Below the pieces are notes generated by a model that saw only the letters and a program-made list of their open reading frames with translations, searched no databases and was not told where the DNA came from. The translations under genes were made by a program, and so were the position numbers. From Thermoanaerobaculia bacterium (GTDB lineage: Bacteria; Acidobacteriota; Thermoanaerobaculia; UBA5066): a stretch of 64,000 nucleotides of DNA. Within the stretch, counting starts at the first letter, position 1; each line of letters starts with the position of its first letter. The stretch lies in NCBI GenBank assembly GCA_022071945.1, contig JAJVIN010000029.1, forward strand, positions 188,390 to 252,389, in the 5' to 3' direction. Shown in pieces: positions 31,939 to 40,806 of the stretch.

Positions 31939-33516
31939 ATGCCGGCCCAAAACCCTGACTCCTCTTCCGCCTTCCCTTACGAACTCCGCCGGAAGGCGGG
32001 AGAGGGGGCGATGGGAATCGTCTTCGAAGCTTTCGACCGCGATCTTGGCCGCCCGGTCGCGATCAAGGTGATGAGGGAAGACATGCTGGCCGGTTTGGGG
32101 CCACGGAGGGAGAAGGAAGCCCGGCTGAGGTTCCTTCAGGAAGCCCGGGCCGCCGCCCGGCTCTCACACCCGGGAATCGCCACGATTCACCGGATCGGCG
32201 AGCAAAACGGGAAGCCCCACATCGCGATGGAGTGGCTCGAGGGCGAGCCCCTCGAGAGCCTTCTGGCGCCGCGCGCTCCCCTCCCGCTCGGCGTCGTGGC
32301 CCGAATCGGCGTCGAACTGTCCGAGGCCCTCCTCTTCGTTTGTGATGGTGGAATCGCCGGCGCGCTCGACACGGAGACCGGAACGGAGGGAGATCTCGTC
32401 GTCGAGTCGCTCCCGGCGGAAGCCGAAGCTTCGCTGCGCGCGGTGCCGTCCGGCCTCCCGGCCGGAATCGTCCGTCTGCTCGCCTCGCTGCCGAGGCCGA
32501 GGAAGACTCGATTCGAGGGTCTGGATTCGAGCTTTCTGAACCTCCCGGCTCTCGCCAAGAAGCTCCGTGACGAGGCCTTCGATGGGATCGTCCGGCTGAA
32601 CCGGAACCAGGACGAGGCGTTCGTCCTCGTCCTCGGCGGCTGGAGCACGCTTTCGCTCTTTTCCGGATCCTGGGCGGGAGTTCCCGTCGATGAACCCTGG
32701 GAGTCCTGGGCCTCGGACATCCTCCTGCGAGCGACGGTCGAGGAAGCGGCGGACGGACCTCTCTACGCCTCGTTCCGCCTTCAACTCGCCGATGCCGCAA
32801 TCGAGGTCCCGCCACAGAGCCCCGAGTCCACGCGCTCTGCGGGCGGGCTTCTTTTCCGTTCGCCCCGCAAGACGGGATTCGCGACGAGATCCGCTGGCAC
32901 CCCTGCTCTTCGCCTCGAGCCCCTGGCGGGTGGCCGGAGCACGCCGGACGCGCCATCGGAAGAAGCCCGGCGGCGTGCCTTCGCGGCCGACCCCGCCACG
33001 CGGTTTCTCTCGTGGCTCGTTGGACGCGCGCCGGCCTTTCTCCAGCGTATCGGCAAGGAAAGATCGTTGAAGCACCTCGCGGAGTGGATTCCGCTCGTTG
33101 CGCGTGCCCGCCTTCACCACGATCTGCCAAGGCCGGGCACCCGGCAGACCGACAGGTTCGATCTGGTCACCTTCGGACCGGAAGAAGAGGTCCTTCACCT
33201 CGCTCGTCGCGTCACCCGAGTGACCCCGGAGGAGCTGAGGACATATGTGGACCGTGTGATCGCCGCCAAGACCGCCCGGATCCGGACGGGTGACGTCGGC
33301 GCCGCGCTTCTCGTTTCCCCGTCGTTCGACGAGTCCGTGGCGGGAACTTACCAGTCGATCACCACCCGCGAGACGGAGAAGGGGCGTTCCTGGACCTTCG
33401 GCGCCATCGAGGCGGCCACCAACTACGAGGGATTCGTGCGGATCGGCCCGAGGAGGGGCTTTCACCTCGTTCTCGTCGAGGAATCTCCCGCCGGATTCGA
33501 GGTCGTCATGCCGTGA
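31939..33516 (+). CDS. Kinase N-lobe fused to an unrecognised domain (catalytic lobe missing)
   Basis: 525 aa. Residues ~14-135 are a Ser/Thr kinase N-lobe with the glycine loop GEGAMG (21-26), VAIKVM with Lys43, the alpha-C region and hinge AMEWLEGEPLESL. At SEALLFVCDGGIAGALD, just before where HRDLKPxN should appear, the sequence switches. No HRD, DFG or APE motif follows. The remaining ~390 residues form an unrecognised soluble domain containing an arginine-rich stretch and WTFGAIEAATNYEGFV. It cannot be an active kinase. ATP-binding or regulatory use is possible, as is a deletion fusion of two genes. The ATG follows TGGAGGTG. Confidence 0.65.
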   Translation: MPAQNPDSSSAFPYELRRKAGEGAMGIVFEAFDRDLGRPVAIKVMREDMLAGLGPRREKEARLRFLQEARAAARLSHPGIATIHRIGEQNGKPHIAMEWLEGEPLESLLAPRAPLPLGVVARIGVELSEALLFVCDGGIAGALDTETGTEGDLVVESLPAEAEASLRAVPSGLPAGIVRLLASLPRPRKTRFEGLDSSFLNLPALAKKLRDEAFDGIVRLNRNQDEAFVLVLGGWSTLSLFSGSWAGVPVDEPWESWASDILLRATVEEAADGPLYASFRLQLADAAIEVPPQSPESTRSAGGLLFRSPRKTGFATRSAGTPALRLEPLAGGRSTPDAPSEEARRRAFAADPATRFLSWLVGRAPAFLQRIGKERSLKHLAEWIPLVARARLHHDLPRPGTRQTDRFDLVTFGPEEEVLHLARRVTRVTPEELRTYVDRVIAAKTARIRTGDVGAALLVSPSFDESVAGTYQSITTRETEKGRSWTFGAIEAATNYEGFVRIGPRRGFHLVLVEESPAGFEVVMP

Positions 33517-33662
33517 GAATGCCTCACGGCGCCTCTCGAGTGGCACCGGGGGGTTCGTCCAGAACACCACCGCCGCATCGGCTTCAGTGACGCGGCCCGG
33601 CGAGAGGCGTTTCCCCAGCCGTCAGGCGCACTTGGCTCCCTCCACATGGATAGCTGCCTCTT

Positions 33663-33964
33663 CGCTCCCACGCCTCCCGGATGGCGGCCGCGCGCCCTCG
33701 CTTTGGAGGGCTGAACAGGGCGATCGAGAAGAAAGGCGGGAAGATAGTCGCCCTGGTGAGGCTTTCCCCCCTCTTCCCGTTCACGGTCGTGAACCATCTC
33801 TTCGGTCTCACGCCCGTCCGCTTCCCTACACCCTCGCGAGCTGGGTCACGAGGCTCCCGGGCACGGCGGCTCACGTGTACTTCGGCTCGGCCCTGCGCGA
33901 GGCGGCCACGGGCTCCGATCCCGTTCAGAAGGGGATCAAGCTCACGCTCCGCGCCGCCGGATGA
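33663..33964 (+). pseudogene. TVP38/DedA-family fragment with a one-base deletion
   Basis: Frame 1 (from the ATG at 33681) reads RFGGLNRAIEKKGGKIVALV, then RLSPLFPFTVVNHLFGLTP, the central TVP38 motif. At about 33826-33830 the homology continues in another frame as YTLASWVTRLPGTAAHVYFGS to the stop at 33964. A single missing C in TTCC(C)TAC restores the frame. The N-terminal ~100 residues of the family are also absent. It is probably the former partner of the flavoprotein at 30465. Confidence 0.72.
33760..33809 (+). repeat. 50-bp direct repeat, copy 1 (within the TVP38 fragment)
   Basis: GGCTTTCCCCCCTCTTCCCG... encodes LSPLFPFTVVNHLFGL. It matches 34835-34884 at 45 of 50 positions in the same orientation. 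The two copies flank the DUF3667 gene. Confidence 0.75.
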
Positions 33965-33972
33965 GGGAACGT

Positions 33973-34794
33973 TCACAGTGTCCCGAAAGCCAGGATGAAA
34001 GCGAGCCGTTGCGACACAATCGCGGCGGGAACGAGCGTCCCCACAGTGAGCATCGCCCCGAGGCTCGTCACGATCCACCCGCGCTGGTAGACCCGCCGAA
34101 GGGCGGCGGCCATCGTCACCAGCAGGGCGAGGGCCACCCCTGCCGCAAGAGCCCGCGGAATGCGTTCCGGGATTTCCAGGGCCATGCAGAGGCGGACACA
34201 CAAGCCCAGACCCAGCATGTAGACGAAGAGAACACATGCCTGATGGATGGCGAACACCAGATGCTCGACCACTCTCCGCCTTGGGTGCAGGAGCCACAGG
34301 GCGGCGGTCAACATCGGAATCCAGATCAGAAAGAACCATTTCTTCTGTGGGTCCAGGGCACGGTTCAAGGCGGTCACCATCTGTTCCGGGGTGTATCCCA
34401 GCTCCGCCTGCTTGCGGAGCATCGCCTCCGCGGAGACTCCGGGCAGACCCTTTCCAGGAGTCCACTTTGTGATCGTGAACAGCAAGATACCGATCCGGGG
34501 CGCAATCAAGAAGAAGACGAGGTTGAGCACGACGAAGAGCTGGATCGGCTTGGCGAAATCCCTGCGGCGCCCCTTGATCCAGGCAGATGTCAGTTCCCCG
34601 GGCCGGCGCAGCAGCGTTCCAATGGTCGAGATGACCCGATTGTCCATGTGGGTCTGGAAATGGAAGGCATCCTTGAGGAAGGCCCCCAGGTTCAGATCGG
34701 CCGGCGCCACGGCCTTTTCACCACATTCCGAACAGAATCTCGAGACTCGAGGCGCGCTACAGGAAGGGCAGAGCTGGGAGCCGGCAGGATTCAT
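33973..34794 (-). CDS. DUF3667-type membrane protein with N-terminal zinc ribbon
   Basis: 273 aa. Residues 1-30 hold a zinc ribbon with two Cys pairs (CPSC...CSEC). HMDNRVISTIGTLLRRPGELTSAWIKGRR then matches the DUF3667 pattern, and four to five hydrophobic helices follow. Function is unknown for the family. The ATG at 34794 has only a weak GAAG upstream. The gene lies between two TVP38 fragments that form direct repeats and converges with the first, nine bases apart, which suggests it was inserted. Confidence 0.72.
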   Translation of the reverse strand: MNPAGSQLCPSCSAPRVSRFCSECGEKAVAPADLNLGAFLKDAFHFQTHMDNRVISTIGTLLRRPGELTSAWIKGRRRDFAKPIQLFVVLNLVFFLIAPRIGILLFTITKWTPGKGLPGVSAEAMLRKQAELGYTPEQMVTALNRALDPQKKWFFLIWIPMLTAALWLLHPRRRVVEHLVFAIHQACVLFVYMLGLGLCVRLCMALEIPERIPRALAAGVALALLVTMAAALRRVYQRGWIVTSLGAMLTVGTLVPAAIVSQRLAFILAFGTL

Positions 34795-34834
34795 CTTCGT
34801 TTTTATACTATGGACCGATCGGTGCCGCGAACCG

Positions 34835-34884
34835 GGCTTTCTCCTCTCTTCCCGTTCACGGCAGTGAACTATCTCTTCGGTCTC
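34835..34884 (+). repeat. 50-bp direct repeat, copy 2
   Basis: GGCTTTCTCCTCTCTTCCCG... encodes LSPLFPFTAVNYLFGL in a short open frame starting at 34811. Five mismatches to 33760-33809. No further TVP38 homology is seen on either side. Confidence 0.75.
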
Positions 34885-34967
34885 CCGGCCGGCTCGCACG
34901 AATTCGGACTGCTGACGGAGCCCCGATAGCCCGCTATCAATCCTGAGGAATTCACCCTCTCCCCGCT

Positions 34968-34981
34968 CTCAAGAACGAGAG
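34968..34981 (-). repeat. Intergenic 14-mer CTCARDWWCGASAG, copy 4
   Basis: CTCAAGAACGAGAG, identical to copy 3. It lies 174 bp upstream of the DUF3667 start and can form a short hairpin with its flanks. Confidence 0.5.
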
Positions 34982-34984
34982 TCG

Positions 34985-35415
34985 GACCAAGGTACTCGCA
35001 GCCCCTGACCGGTCGCACCCGCCGGCGCGGACCCGATCGTGGCCGCGCTCGAATCCCGGCAGCCGCCAGGAAACCGGCCATGTGTCACACGCGGGGCCGC
35101 CCACGATGGCAAGCAGCGTGCTAGCGGAAACGGCAAGCTCGAAGAACAAGAACGTCCTCGCCAAGGCGAATCGAAAACAGGCGTGGCCTCGAGAGGACGC
35201 TGGAAAGGGGTTCGCGGGGTGCGAAAGCTCAGTCACCCTGTCGTGGTTGCGCCCGTGGCCACTCGCGGCGGGAGAGCCGGGTGTTTCCGCGCTGGTCTCG
35301 GACTCCACGGACCTCACGAGAAGCTACGGAACATACATCGGCGGGGTCGTCGTCGTCACGCTCGTTCCGCCAGGGTCCTCAACTCCGAATGCCGCGGTCA
35401 ACCAGCGGAGAAACG
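34985..35415. other. Intergenic stretch without a recognised gene
   Basis: About 430 bp. Open frames exist on both strands but none has a ribosome site, a family motif or a signal peptide. I see nothing assignable in it. Confidence 0.5.
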
Positions 35416-35604
35416 ATGATCCGCAGGCTGCCGCGACTTGCCACATGTGCCCTCTTCGCGCTTCTGGAAGGCCTCGCGCCCGCCGAGACCCTGACCTACT
35501 GGGCCGGGACGCCGGCCGGAAACAGCACCGAGGACGGTCCTCGCCAATCGGCGCGACTCGAGCAGCCTAGCCCGGGACCAACGACGGGAGTTACGTCGCG
35601 ATGA
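35416..35604 (+). CDS. Short secreted protein or truncated secreted-protein remnant
   Basis: 62 aa. A signal-peptide-like start (MIRRLPRLATCALFALLEGLAPAE) follows GGAG at a proper distance. The remaining ~38 residues (TLTYWAGTPAGN onward) show no domain. It ends 24 bp before the large SLH protein. It may be the head of a lost secreted protein rather than a functional gene. Confidence 0.35.
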   Translation: MIRRLPRLATCALFALLEGLAPAETLTYWAGTPAGNSTEDGPRQSARLEQPSPGPTTGVTSR

Positions 35605-35628
35605 CAGTGATGAATTAGGAGGTATTCC

Positions 35629-38600
35629 ATGTGGCGCTTCGATCGGCGTGCTTGGCGCGGCCTGAAAGCCGTTGTGCTGCCGGGACTGGTTCTCCTCTTG
35701 ACCGCACCGGTTCTGGAAGCGGGCTTTCTCTACGTGAACGTGGATGACCCGGCGGGATCCAGGATATACGGTTACGTTCTGGACGAAGGAACGGGTGCCC
35801 TCACCGCCATCCCCGGCGTCAGTCCGCTTCTGACGGGCGGATTCGGCAACGGAAACAGCGCCTCCGAGACGTCCGCCATCCACCACGATGCCGTCAACGG
35901 CAGGCTCTATGCCTCGAATCTGGGCTCGGGGACCGTCTCCGTCTACGCGATAGACCCGCTGTCTGGAGGGCTGACGGCCCTTCCCTTCAGCCCCATCCTT
36001 ACAGGACCAGCCACGGCGCTCGCGGTTCATCCGAGCGGCTCACCCTTGCTCGCGGGCGTCGGAACCTCGGTTCGGAGTTTCCACATATCACCCGTTGCCG
36101 CGGTGGAGGCGCCCGGAAGCCCGTGCGCCGTGGGAGTCGAGACATTCTCGGGTGTCTTCAGTACGGACGGGAACTACTTCTACACGGGCGGAGACAGTGG
36201 AGGCGCCATTGCCGGGCTCATGGTGAATCCCGTTACGGGAACCGTGACGCCGCTCCCCGGCTCGCCATTCGCGTCTGCTGGGGCGAACCCGGTGGCCTAT
36301 CGGTACGATTCCTCGGGGCGCCTCATGACGTCGAACGCCCCTGACGGCCATTTGCGGGTCTTCACGACCGCGGGGGGTGTCCCTTCCCCTGTTCTCGGGA
36401 ATCCCTTCTCGTCTGGACTCGCTGGCGGAACCCATGGGGCCCTGCACCCCTCGGGTTTCTACATGGTCGCCGGCCGCGACGGAAACGGCGTGGGAGTGTA
36501 CCGGATAACGGGCACCGGAGCCGGCACGATCCTCGCACCCGTTCCTGGATCGCCCTTTGCCTCCGGAGGAACCGTCACCGGCACGGTGGCCGTGAACCAA
36601 AACGGGACGATCGTGATGGCGGGTAACAGCGGCACCAGAAACCTCACGACGTTCCATTGCGACCCCGCCACGGGGATCCTCGACGGCGCGCTCACGCAGC
36701 CCCTGAATACGATGGGGACAACCGGCTTGATCACCGGTCTCGCCTATCTCTTCGTTCCCCCGCAACCCACGGATCTGGGAATCACCAAGTCAGACGCTCC
36801 AGACCCGGTTTGCCCGAATTCGCCTCTTGGCTACACGCTTCTGGTGACGAACCACGGACCCAATCCGGCGCCCGGAGTCGTCGCGACGGACTCCCTTCCG
36901 CCGGTGACCGTCCTCTCCGCCTCCGGTTCGAACTGGTCGTGCAACGTCCTGGGGAACCTCGTGGAATGCGCCTACAACGGAATCATGCCCGTGGGCCCGG
37001 CGCCACCCATCGAGATAGCGGCCGTGGCTCCTGGAACGGGAATGACGTTGACGAACATGGCATCGGTCACGGGACATGTACTCGACGACACGCCCGGAAA
37101 CGACGCCGCCGTCGCCACGACCTGGGTTCTGCCGGTAGAGGCAACGGCCGGTGGAGACCAGACCATCTGCGCGCTCGGCACGACGGCGCCACTCGGCGGA
37201 AACACCCCGCTTTTGGGAACTGGCGTGTGGTCCGTCCTTGGCGGGGGCACCGGGACGTTCAGCCCGAGCGCGTCCACGCCAGACGCCACGTTCACGCATA
37301 CGGGAGGAATCGGACCGATCGTCTTGAAGTGGACGGTCACCGAGCCGCCGTGCCCCCCTTCGGGAGCCTTCGTCACGGTGACTCTCATCCCCCCGCCCAG
37401 CGTCACGATCTCCGCGACTTCCCCCGTGTGCGCCGGTTCGACCGGGAATACCGCGAGCGTGCCCAGTGCCGGAACCGGAGGGATGTACGTTTGGACTCTC
37501 GCGAATGGCACGATCACCTCCGGCCAGGGAACGCCGTCGATCACCTGGACGGCGGGAACGGCGAGCCCGGTGACGATCGGCGTCACGGTTTCGAACGAGA
37601 TCACGGGTTGCTCGGCCTCCAGCACGAAGACGGTACCGGTGAATCCCCTGCCCACGGTGACCGTCACGGCTCCATCCGCGGTGTGCGCGGGTTCGTTCCG
37701 AAACACTGCATCGGCTTCGGTTGGCGGAATAACGGCGATGTACGTCTGGACCGTAACCAACGGCGCGATCACGGGGGGACAGGGAACCAGTTTGATCACC
37801 TGGAACGCGGGGACTACCAGCCCGGCGACGATCACGGTCACCGTGACGGACTCCGTGACCGGGTGCCCGGCCTCGGCCTCGAGTCAAGTCACGATAGTTC
37901 CCATTCCAGATCCGGCGATCACCGTTCCAGCCTCCGCATGTGCCAATTCGACTGGGAATACCGCCTCCGTGGCGGACGCCGGACCCGGGGCCACGTACAG
38001 GTGGTCGATCCTGGGCGGCGGTACGATCACGGGAGGCCAGTTCACTCCTGCAATCACCTGGACGGCCGGAGCAGGCCCCTGGGTAGCGATCGACGTAAAG
38101 GTGTCAACCGCGATCGAATGCGTGGCCCAATCCTCGAAATCCGTCAGTATCAGACCCGCGCCGGACGCCACCATCACGGCTCCCGCGGCCGTCTGTCCGA
38201 ACTCGGCCGGCCACACGGCCTCGGTTCCCAGCGCCGGGACGGGGGGTGTGTACGCGTGGACCGTCGTGAACGGCACGATCACCGCCGGGCAAGGGACGCC
38301 CGAGATTACATGGACGGCTAGTGGCATCGGTCCCGTGACACTCGGGGTGACCGTGTTCAACGAGATGACGGGGTGCTCGGCGTGGAAGGCGAAGTCAGTC
38401 ACATTGATCCAGCCGCCCGATGCGACAATTACTTTGTCGAACGGGGCCCTCTGTTCCGGTCTGGGCGAGCACGTTGCGTCGGTACCCGAGCCACGCGGGG
38501 GAGGAATGTACGAATGGACCATCGCAAATGGAACCGTCGTTTCAGAACTATTCCGAGGGCAGATGATCAGCTGGAGGTCATTGGCCGGGGGCCCGGTTAC

Positions 38601-40449
38601 GATCGGTGTGACAGTGACGGACCGGTCGACCGGATGCAAGGCGCGGGGCACCAAGACGGTCACAGTCAACCCCATGCCGGATGCGACGATAACGGCGCCC
38701 GCCTCGGTGTGTCAGGGTGCCGGGGGATACACCGCGTCCGTCCCAGACGCGGGAAGCGGCGCGGAGTACCATTGGTGGATTGATTACGGGTACATCACTG
38801 GAAGTTCCAGGGAGAGGATCATCACCTTTAGAGCCGGGGATGCAGACTTTCTCGCCCTAAATGTGTTGGTCGCGCGAAATGGATGCATCGAGAAGTCGCT
38901 AAAGGGGATAGCCGCGGTCTCGGATCCGTCTCCGCCCGTTCTGTTGAGTCCGGCCAATGGACAGGACGGATACCTGGGAGGCACTGTTTCATGGCAGTTG
39001 CAGTACTACACGGAGTACGACGTGTACCTCGACACGGAGAACCCGCCAGCGAAGCTCCTGAAGTCCTTGCCCCGGGACAGTTCCTCCGCTTCGCTTCCGC
39101 CATGGCTCCCCGGCGTCACTTACTACTGGCGCGTCGTGGCGAGAAACGCCTGCGGCTCCGCCGCGAGCCCCGTCTGGAGCTTCACGAGGGGGTTCTGCCC
39201 GTGGACTGGCGTGCCTCCGAGCCTCGTCTCCCCTCCGAATGGCGCGACCGGACTGGCCGTCTTGCAACCGCTGGTGTGGGCCCCCGTTGCCGGCGCGTCT
39301 CACTACAAGGTCCATCTGGGGACGTCCATCACGAACATGAAAGCGATCAGGGAGGTTCCGGCCACGGACGTCTCTTCGGAAAGCGGGGTTGTCGCTATTA
39401 CTCTGAACCCAGGAACCACCTACGTCTGGCAAGTCGAGGCCACGCCAGCTTGCGGAACCGCCAAGCTCGCACTGAGTCCCGTTTGGGAATTCACGACAGC
39501 TCCGGGCAGTCCACGGCTGACCGGGTCCACCCCGGGCTCCGTGAACCGGTGGCAGGGGGCGGTCCTGAAATTGAACGGCACGGGGTTCGTTCCCGGTGGC
39601 CAGCTATTTGCCGAATACGGCGGCTACGAACTCGAGGTGGTTGTCCCTGGATCGGAGAACCTCACCGTGGACGAACTACAGGGAACGATCCAGCCGGATC
39701 CTCGGGCACCGGCCGGATGGTATGACGTGGGCGTGAAGGAAGGCGAAACGGTGCAGGCTGGATTGAATGCCGCGTTTGCCATGACGGCTTTCACGGATGT
39801 GACGGAAGGTGATTTCTACTACCTGTCGTCCGCCAGGGTGGCCGATGCCGGAATCATGGAGGAGGATGCTGATCCCGTCACCGAGGGTCCGCAGTTTCTG
39901 CCCGGCCTGTTCGTGACACGGGCTCACCTCGCGCGGTACCTCGCGAGGGCCCATCAATGGCAAAGGGAACGGACGGTCGCGCTACCAGCGGCAACGTGCA
40001 CCGTGCCGGACTTCCCCGATGTGCCGTGTGATCATCCGGACTGGCTCCCCATCCACTGGATCAAGGCATGGGGAGTCACGCAGGGTTCGCCGTGCGCGCA
40101 GGGTCTGTGCTACCGGCCGGACGGCCATGCGAACCGCGGGGAACTGGTGACGTTTCTCGAGAGGTTGAGGCTGGGGCCGGTTCTTCTCGGAACACTGCTG
40201 GAAACGATCGGTGAGATGGATCCCGGGTGTAGCTCGCCGTGGCCCGCTTGCGCGGGCTGGACGGATCCTGGAATGCAAGTGGCGGGATGGCCGAGGCGTG
40301 AAGTCAACGTGGCGTTCAACGAACGCTTGACGACTGGCTGTAGTGGAACGCCTGGAAACAACTTGGCGATGTGCGTGGATTCCCTGGTAACAAGGGGCCA
40401 GGCGGCGGAGTTCCTGGCCCGGGCAACAGGCTTGACTTGGGGACCGTAA
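35629..40449 (+). CDS. Large secreted protein: beta-propeller, DUF11, PKD/Ig-like repeats, SLH domains
   Basis: 1606 aa. A signal peptide (to ~residue 31) is followed by a seven-bladed lactonase-like propeller (~32-380, SGGLTALPFSPI, GTVTPLPGSPFAS). One DUF11-type repeat (~385-505, DLGITKSDAPDPV) comes next, then about six ~85-residue Ig/PKD-like repeats (~590-1115), each opening with VCxGS/N-type Cys and TASV and closing with a second Cys. Two fibronectin-like modules and an IPT/TIG-like module follow. The C-terminus has three SLH motifs (AFTDVTEGDFYYLSSARVAD, FPDVPCDHPDWLPIHWIKAW, GWTDPGMQVAGW). It should sit at the cell surface, attached through SLH. AGGAGGT precedes the ATG. Confidence 0.82.
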   Translation: MWRFDRRAWRGLKAVVLPGLVLLLTAPVLEAGFLYVNVDDPAGSRIYGYVLDEGTGALTAIPGVSPLLTGGFGNGNSASETSAIHHDAVNGRLYASNLGSGTVSVYAIDPLSGGLTALPFSPILTGPATALAVHPSGSPLLAGVGTSVRSFHISPVAAVEAPGSPCAVGVETFSGVFSTDGNYFYTGGDSGGAIAGLMVNPVTGTVTPLPGSPFASAGANPVAYRYDSSGRLMTSNAPDGHLRVFTTAGGVPSPVLGNPFSSGLAGGTHGALHPSGFYMVAGRDGNGVGVYRITGTGAGTILAPVPGSPFASGGTVTGTVAVNQNGTIVMAGNSGTRNLTTFHCDPATGILDGALTQPLNTMGTTGLITGLAYLFVPPQPTDLGITKSDAPDPVCPNSPLGYTLLVTNHGPNPAPGVVATDSLPPVTVLSASGSNWSCNVLGNLVECAYNGIMPVGPAPPIEIAAVAPGTGMTLTNMASVTGHVLDDTPGNDAAVATTWVLPVEATAGGDQTICALGTTAPLGGNTPLLGTGVWSVLGGGTGTFSPSASTPDATFTHTGGIGPIVLKWTVTEPPCPPSGAFVTVTLIPPPSVTISATSPVCAGSTGNTASVPSAGTGGMYVWTLANGTITSGQGTPSITWTAGTASPVTIGVTVSNEITGCSASSTKTVPVNPLPTVTVTAPSAVCAGSFRNTASASVGGITAMYVWTVTNGAITGGQGTSLITWNAGTTSPATITVTVTDSVTGCPASASSQVTIVPIPDPAITVPASACANSTGNTASVADAGPGATYRWSILGGGTITGGQFTPAITWTAGAGPWVAIDVKVSTAIECVAQSSKSVSIRPAPDATITAPAAVCPNSAGHTASVPSAGTGGVYAWTVVNGTITAGQGTPEITWTASGIGPVTLGVTVFNEMTGCSAWKAKSVTLIQPPDATITLSNGALCSGLGEHVASVPEPRGGGMYEWTIANGTVVSELFRGQMISWRSLAGGPVTIGVTVTDRSTGCKARGTKTVTVNPMPDATITAPASVCQGAGGYTASVPDAGSGAEYHWWIDYGYITGSSRERIITFRAGDADFLALNVLVARNGCIEKSLKGIAAVSDPSPPVLLSPANGQDGYLGGTVSWQLQYYTEYDVYLDTENPPAKLLKSLPRDSSSASLPPWLPGVTYYWRVVARNACGSAASPVWSFTRGFCPWTGVPPSLVSPPNGATGLAVLQPLVWAPVAGASHYKVHLGTSITNMKAIREVPATDVSSESGVVAITLNPGTTYVWQVEATPACGTAKLALSPVWEFTTAPGSPRLTGSTPGSVNRWQGAVLKLNGTGFVPGGQLFAEYGGYELEVVVPGSENLTVDELQGTIQPDPRAPAGWYDVGVKEGETVQAGLNAAFAMTAFTDVTEGDFYYLSSARVADAGIMEEDADPVTEGPQFLPGLFVTRAHLARYLARAHQWQRERTVALPAATCTVPDFPDVPCDHPDWLPIHWIKAWGVTQGSPCAQGLCYRPDGHANRGELVTFLERLRLGPVLLGTLLETIGEMDPGCSSPWPACAGWTDPGMQVAGWPRREVNVAFNERLTTGCSGTPGNNLAMCVDSLVTRGQAAEFLARATGLTWGP

Positions 40450-40806
40450 TGGTTCATGGCCCGGTTCCCCGGGGCTGGAAGCGATGGCAAGAAGCGTGCG
40501 CGCGGAAGCACCAAGGTCGACGAAACACGACTGGCGATCGTGGAATCACGACGTTCGCCCCGCAATGGCCTGGGAATCGGAATCAGCGAGATGGTTGAAG
40601 GCCGGGGCTCCGCGGATCACCTCCGCGCAGCCTCCGCGAATCGCCGCGCGAACCTACTACGCGGACTTGCAACTCCGATTTCGCTCTATCCAGGGCCAGG
40701 CGGCGAAGGAGGGAGGACACGATGACATCCTCGGTGTCGATCTTGGCCAGAGCCGGTGACCCTGGCGCGGGCGGACCTTCCCGTGTCCGCGGGTTCGAGA
40801 CGCACG
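40450..40806. other. Intergenic stretch between convergent genes
   Basis: 357 bp between the SLH protein and the PrsW gene. Short + strand frames lack ribosome sites and recognisable motifs. No convincing terminator or RNA gene is visible. Confidence 0.5.

Noticed and set aside
40484-40759. Open frames between the SLH and PrsW genes
   Set aside because: No ribosome site, no family motif, and several frames are equally open as expected at high GC.
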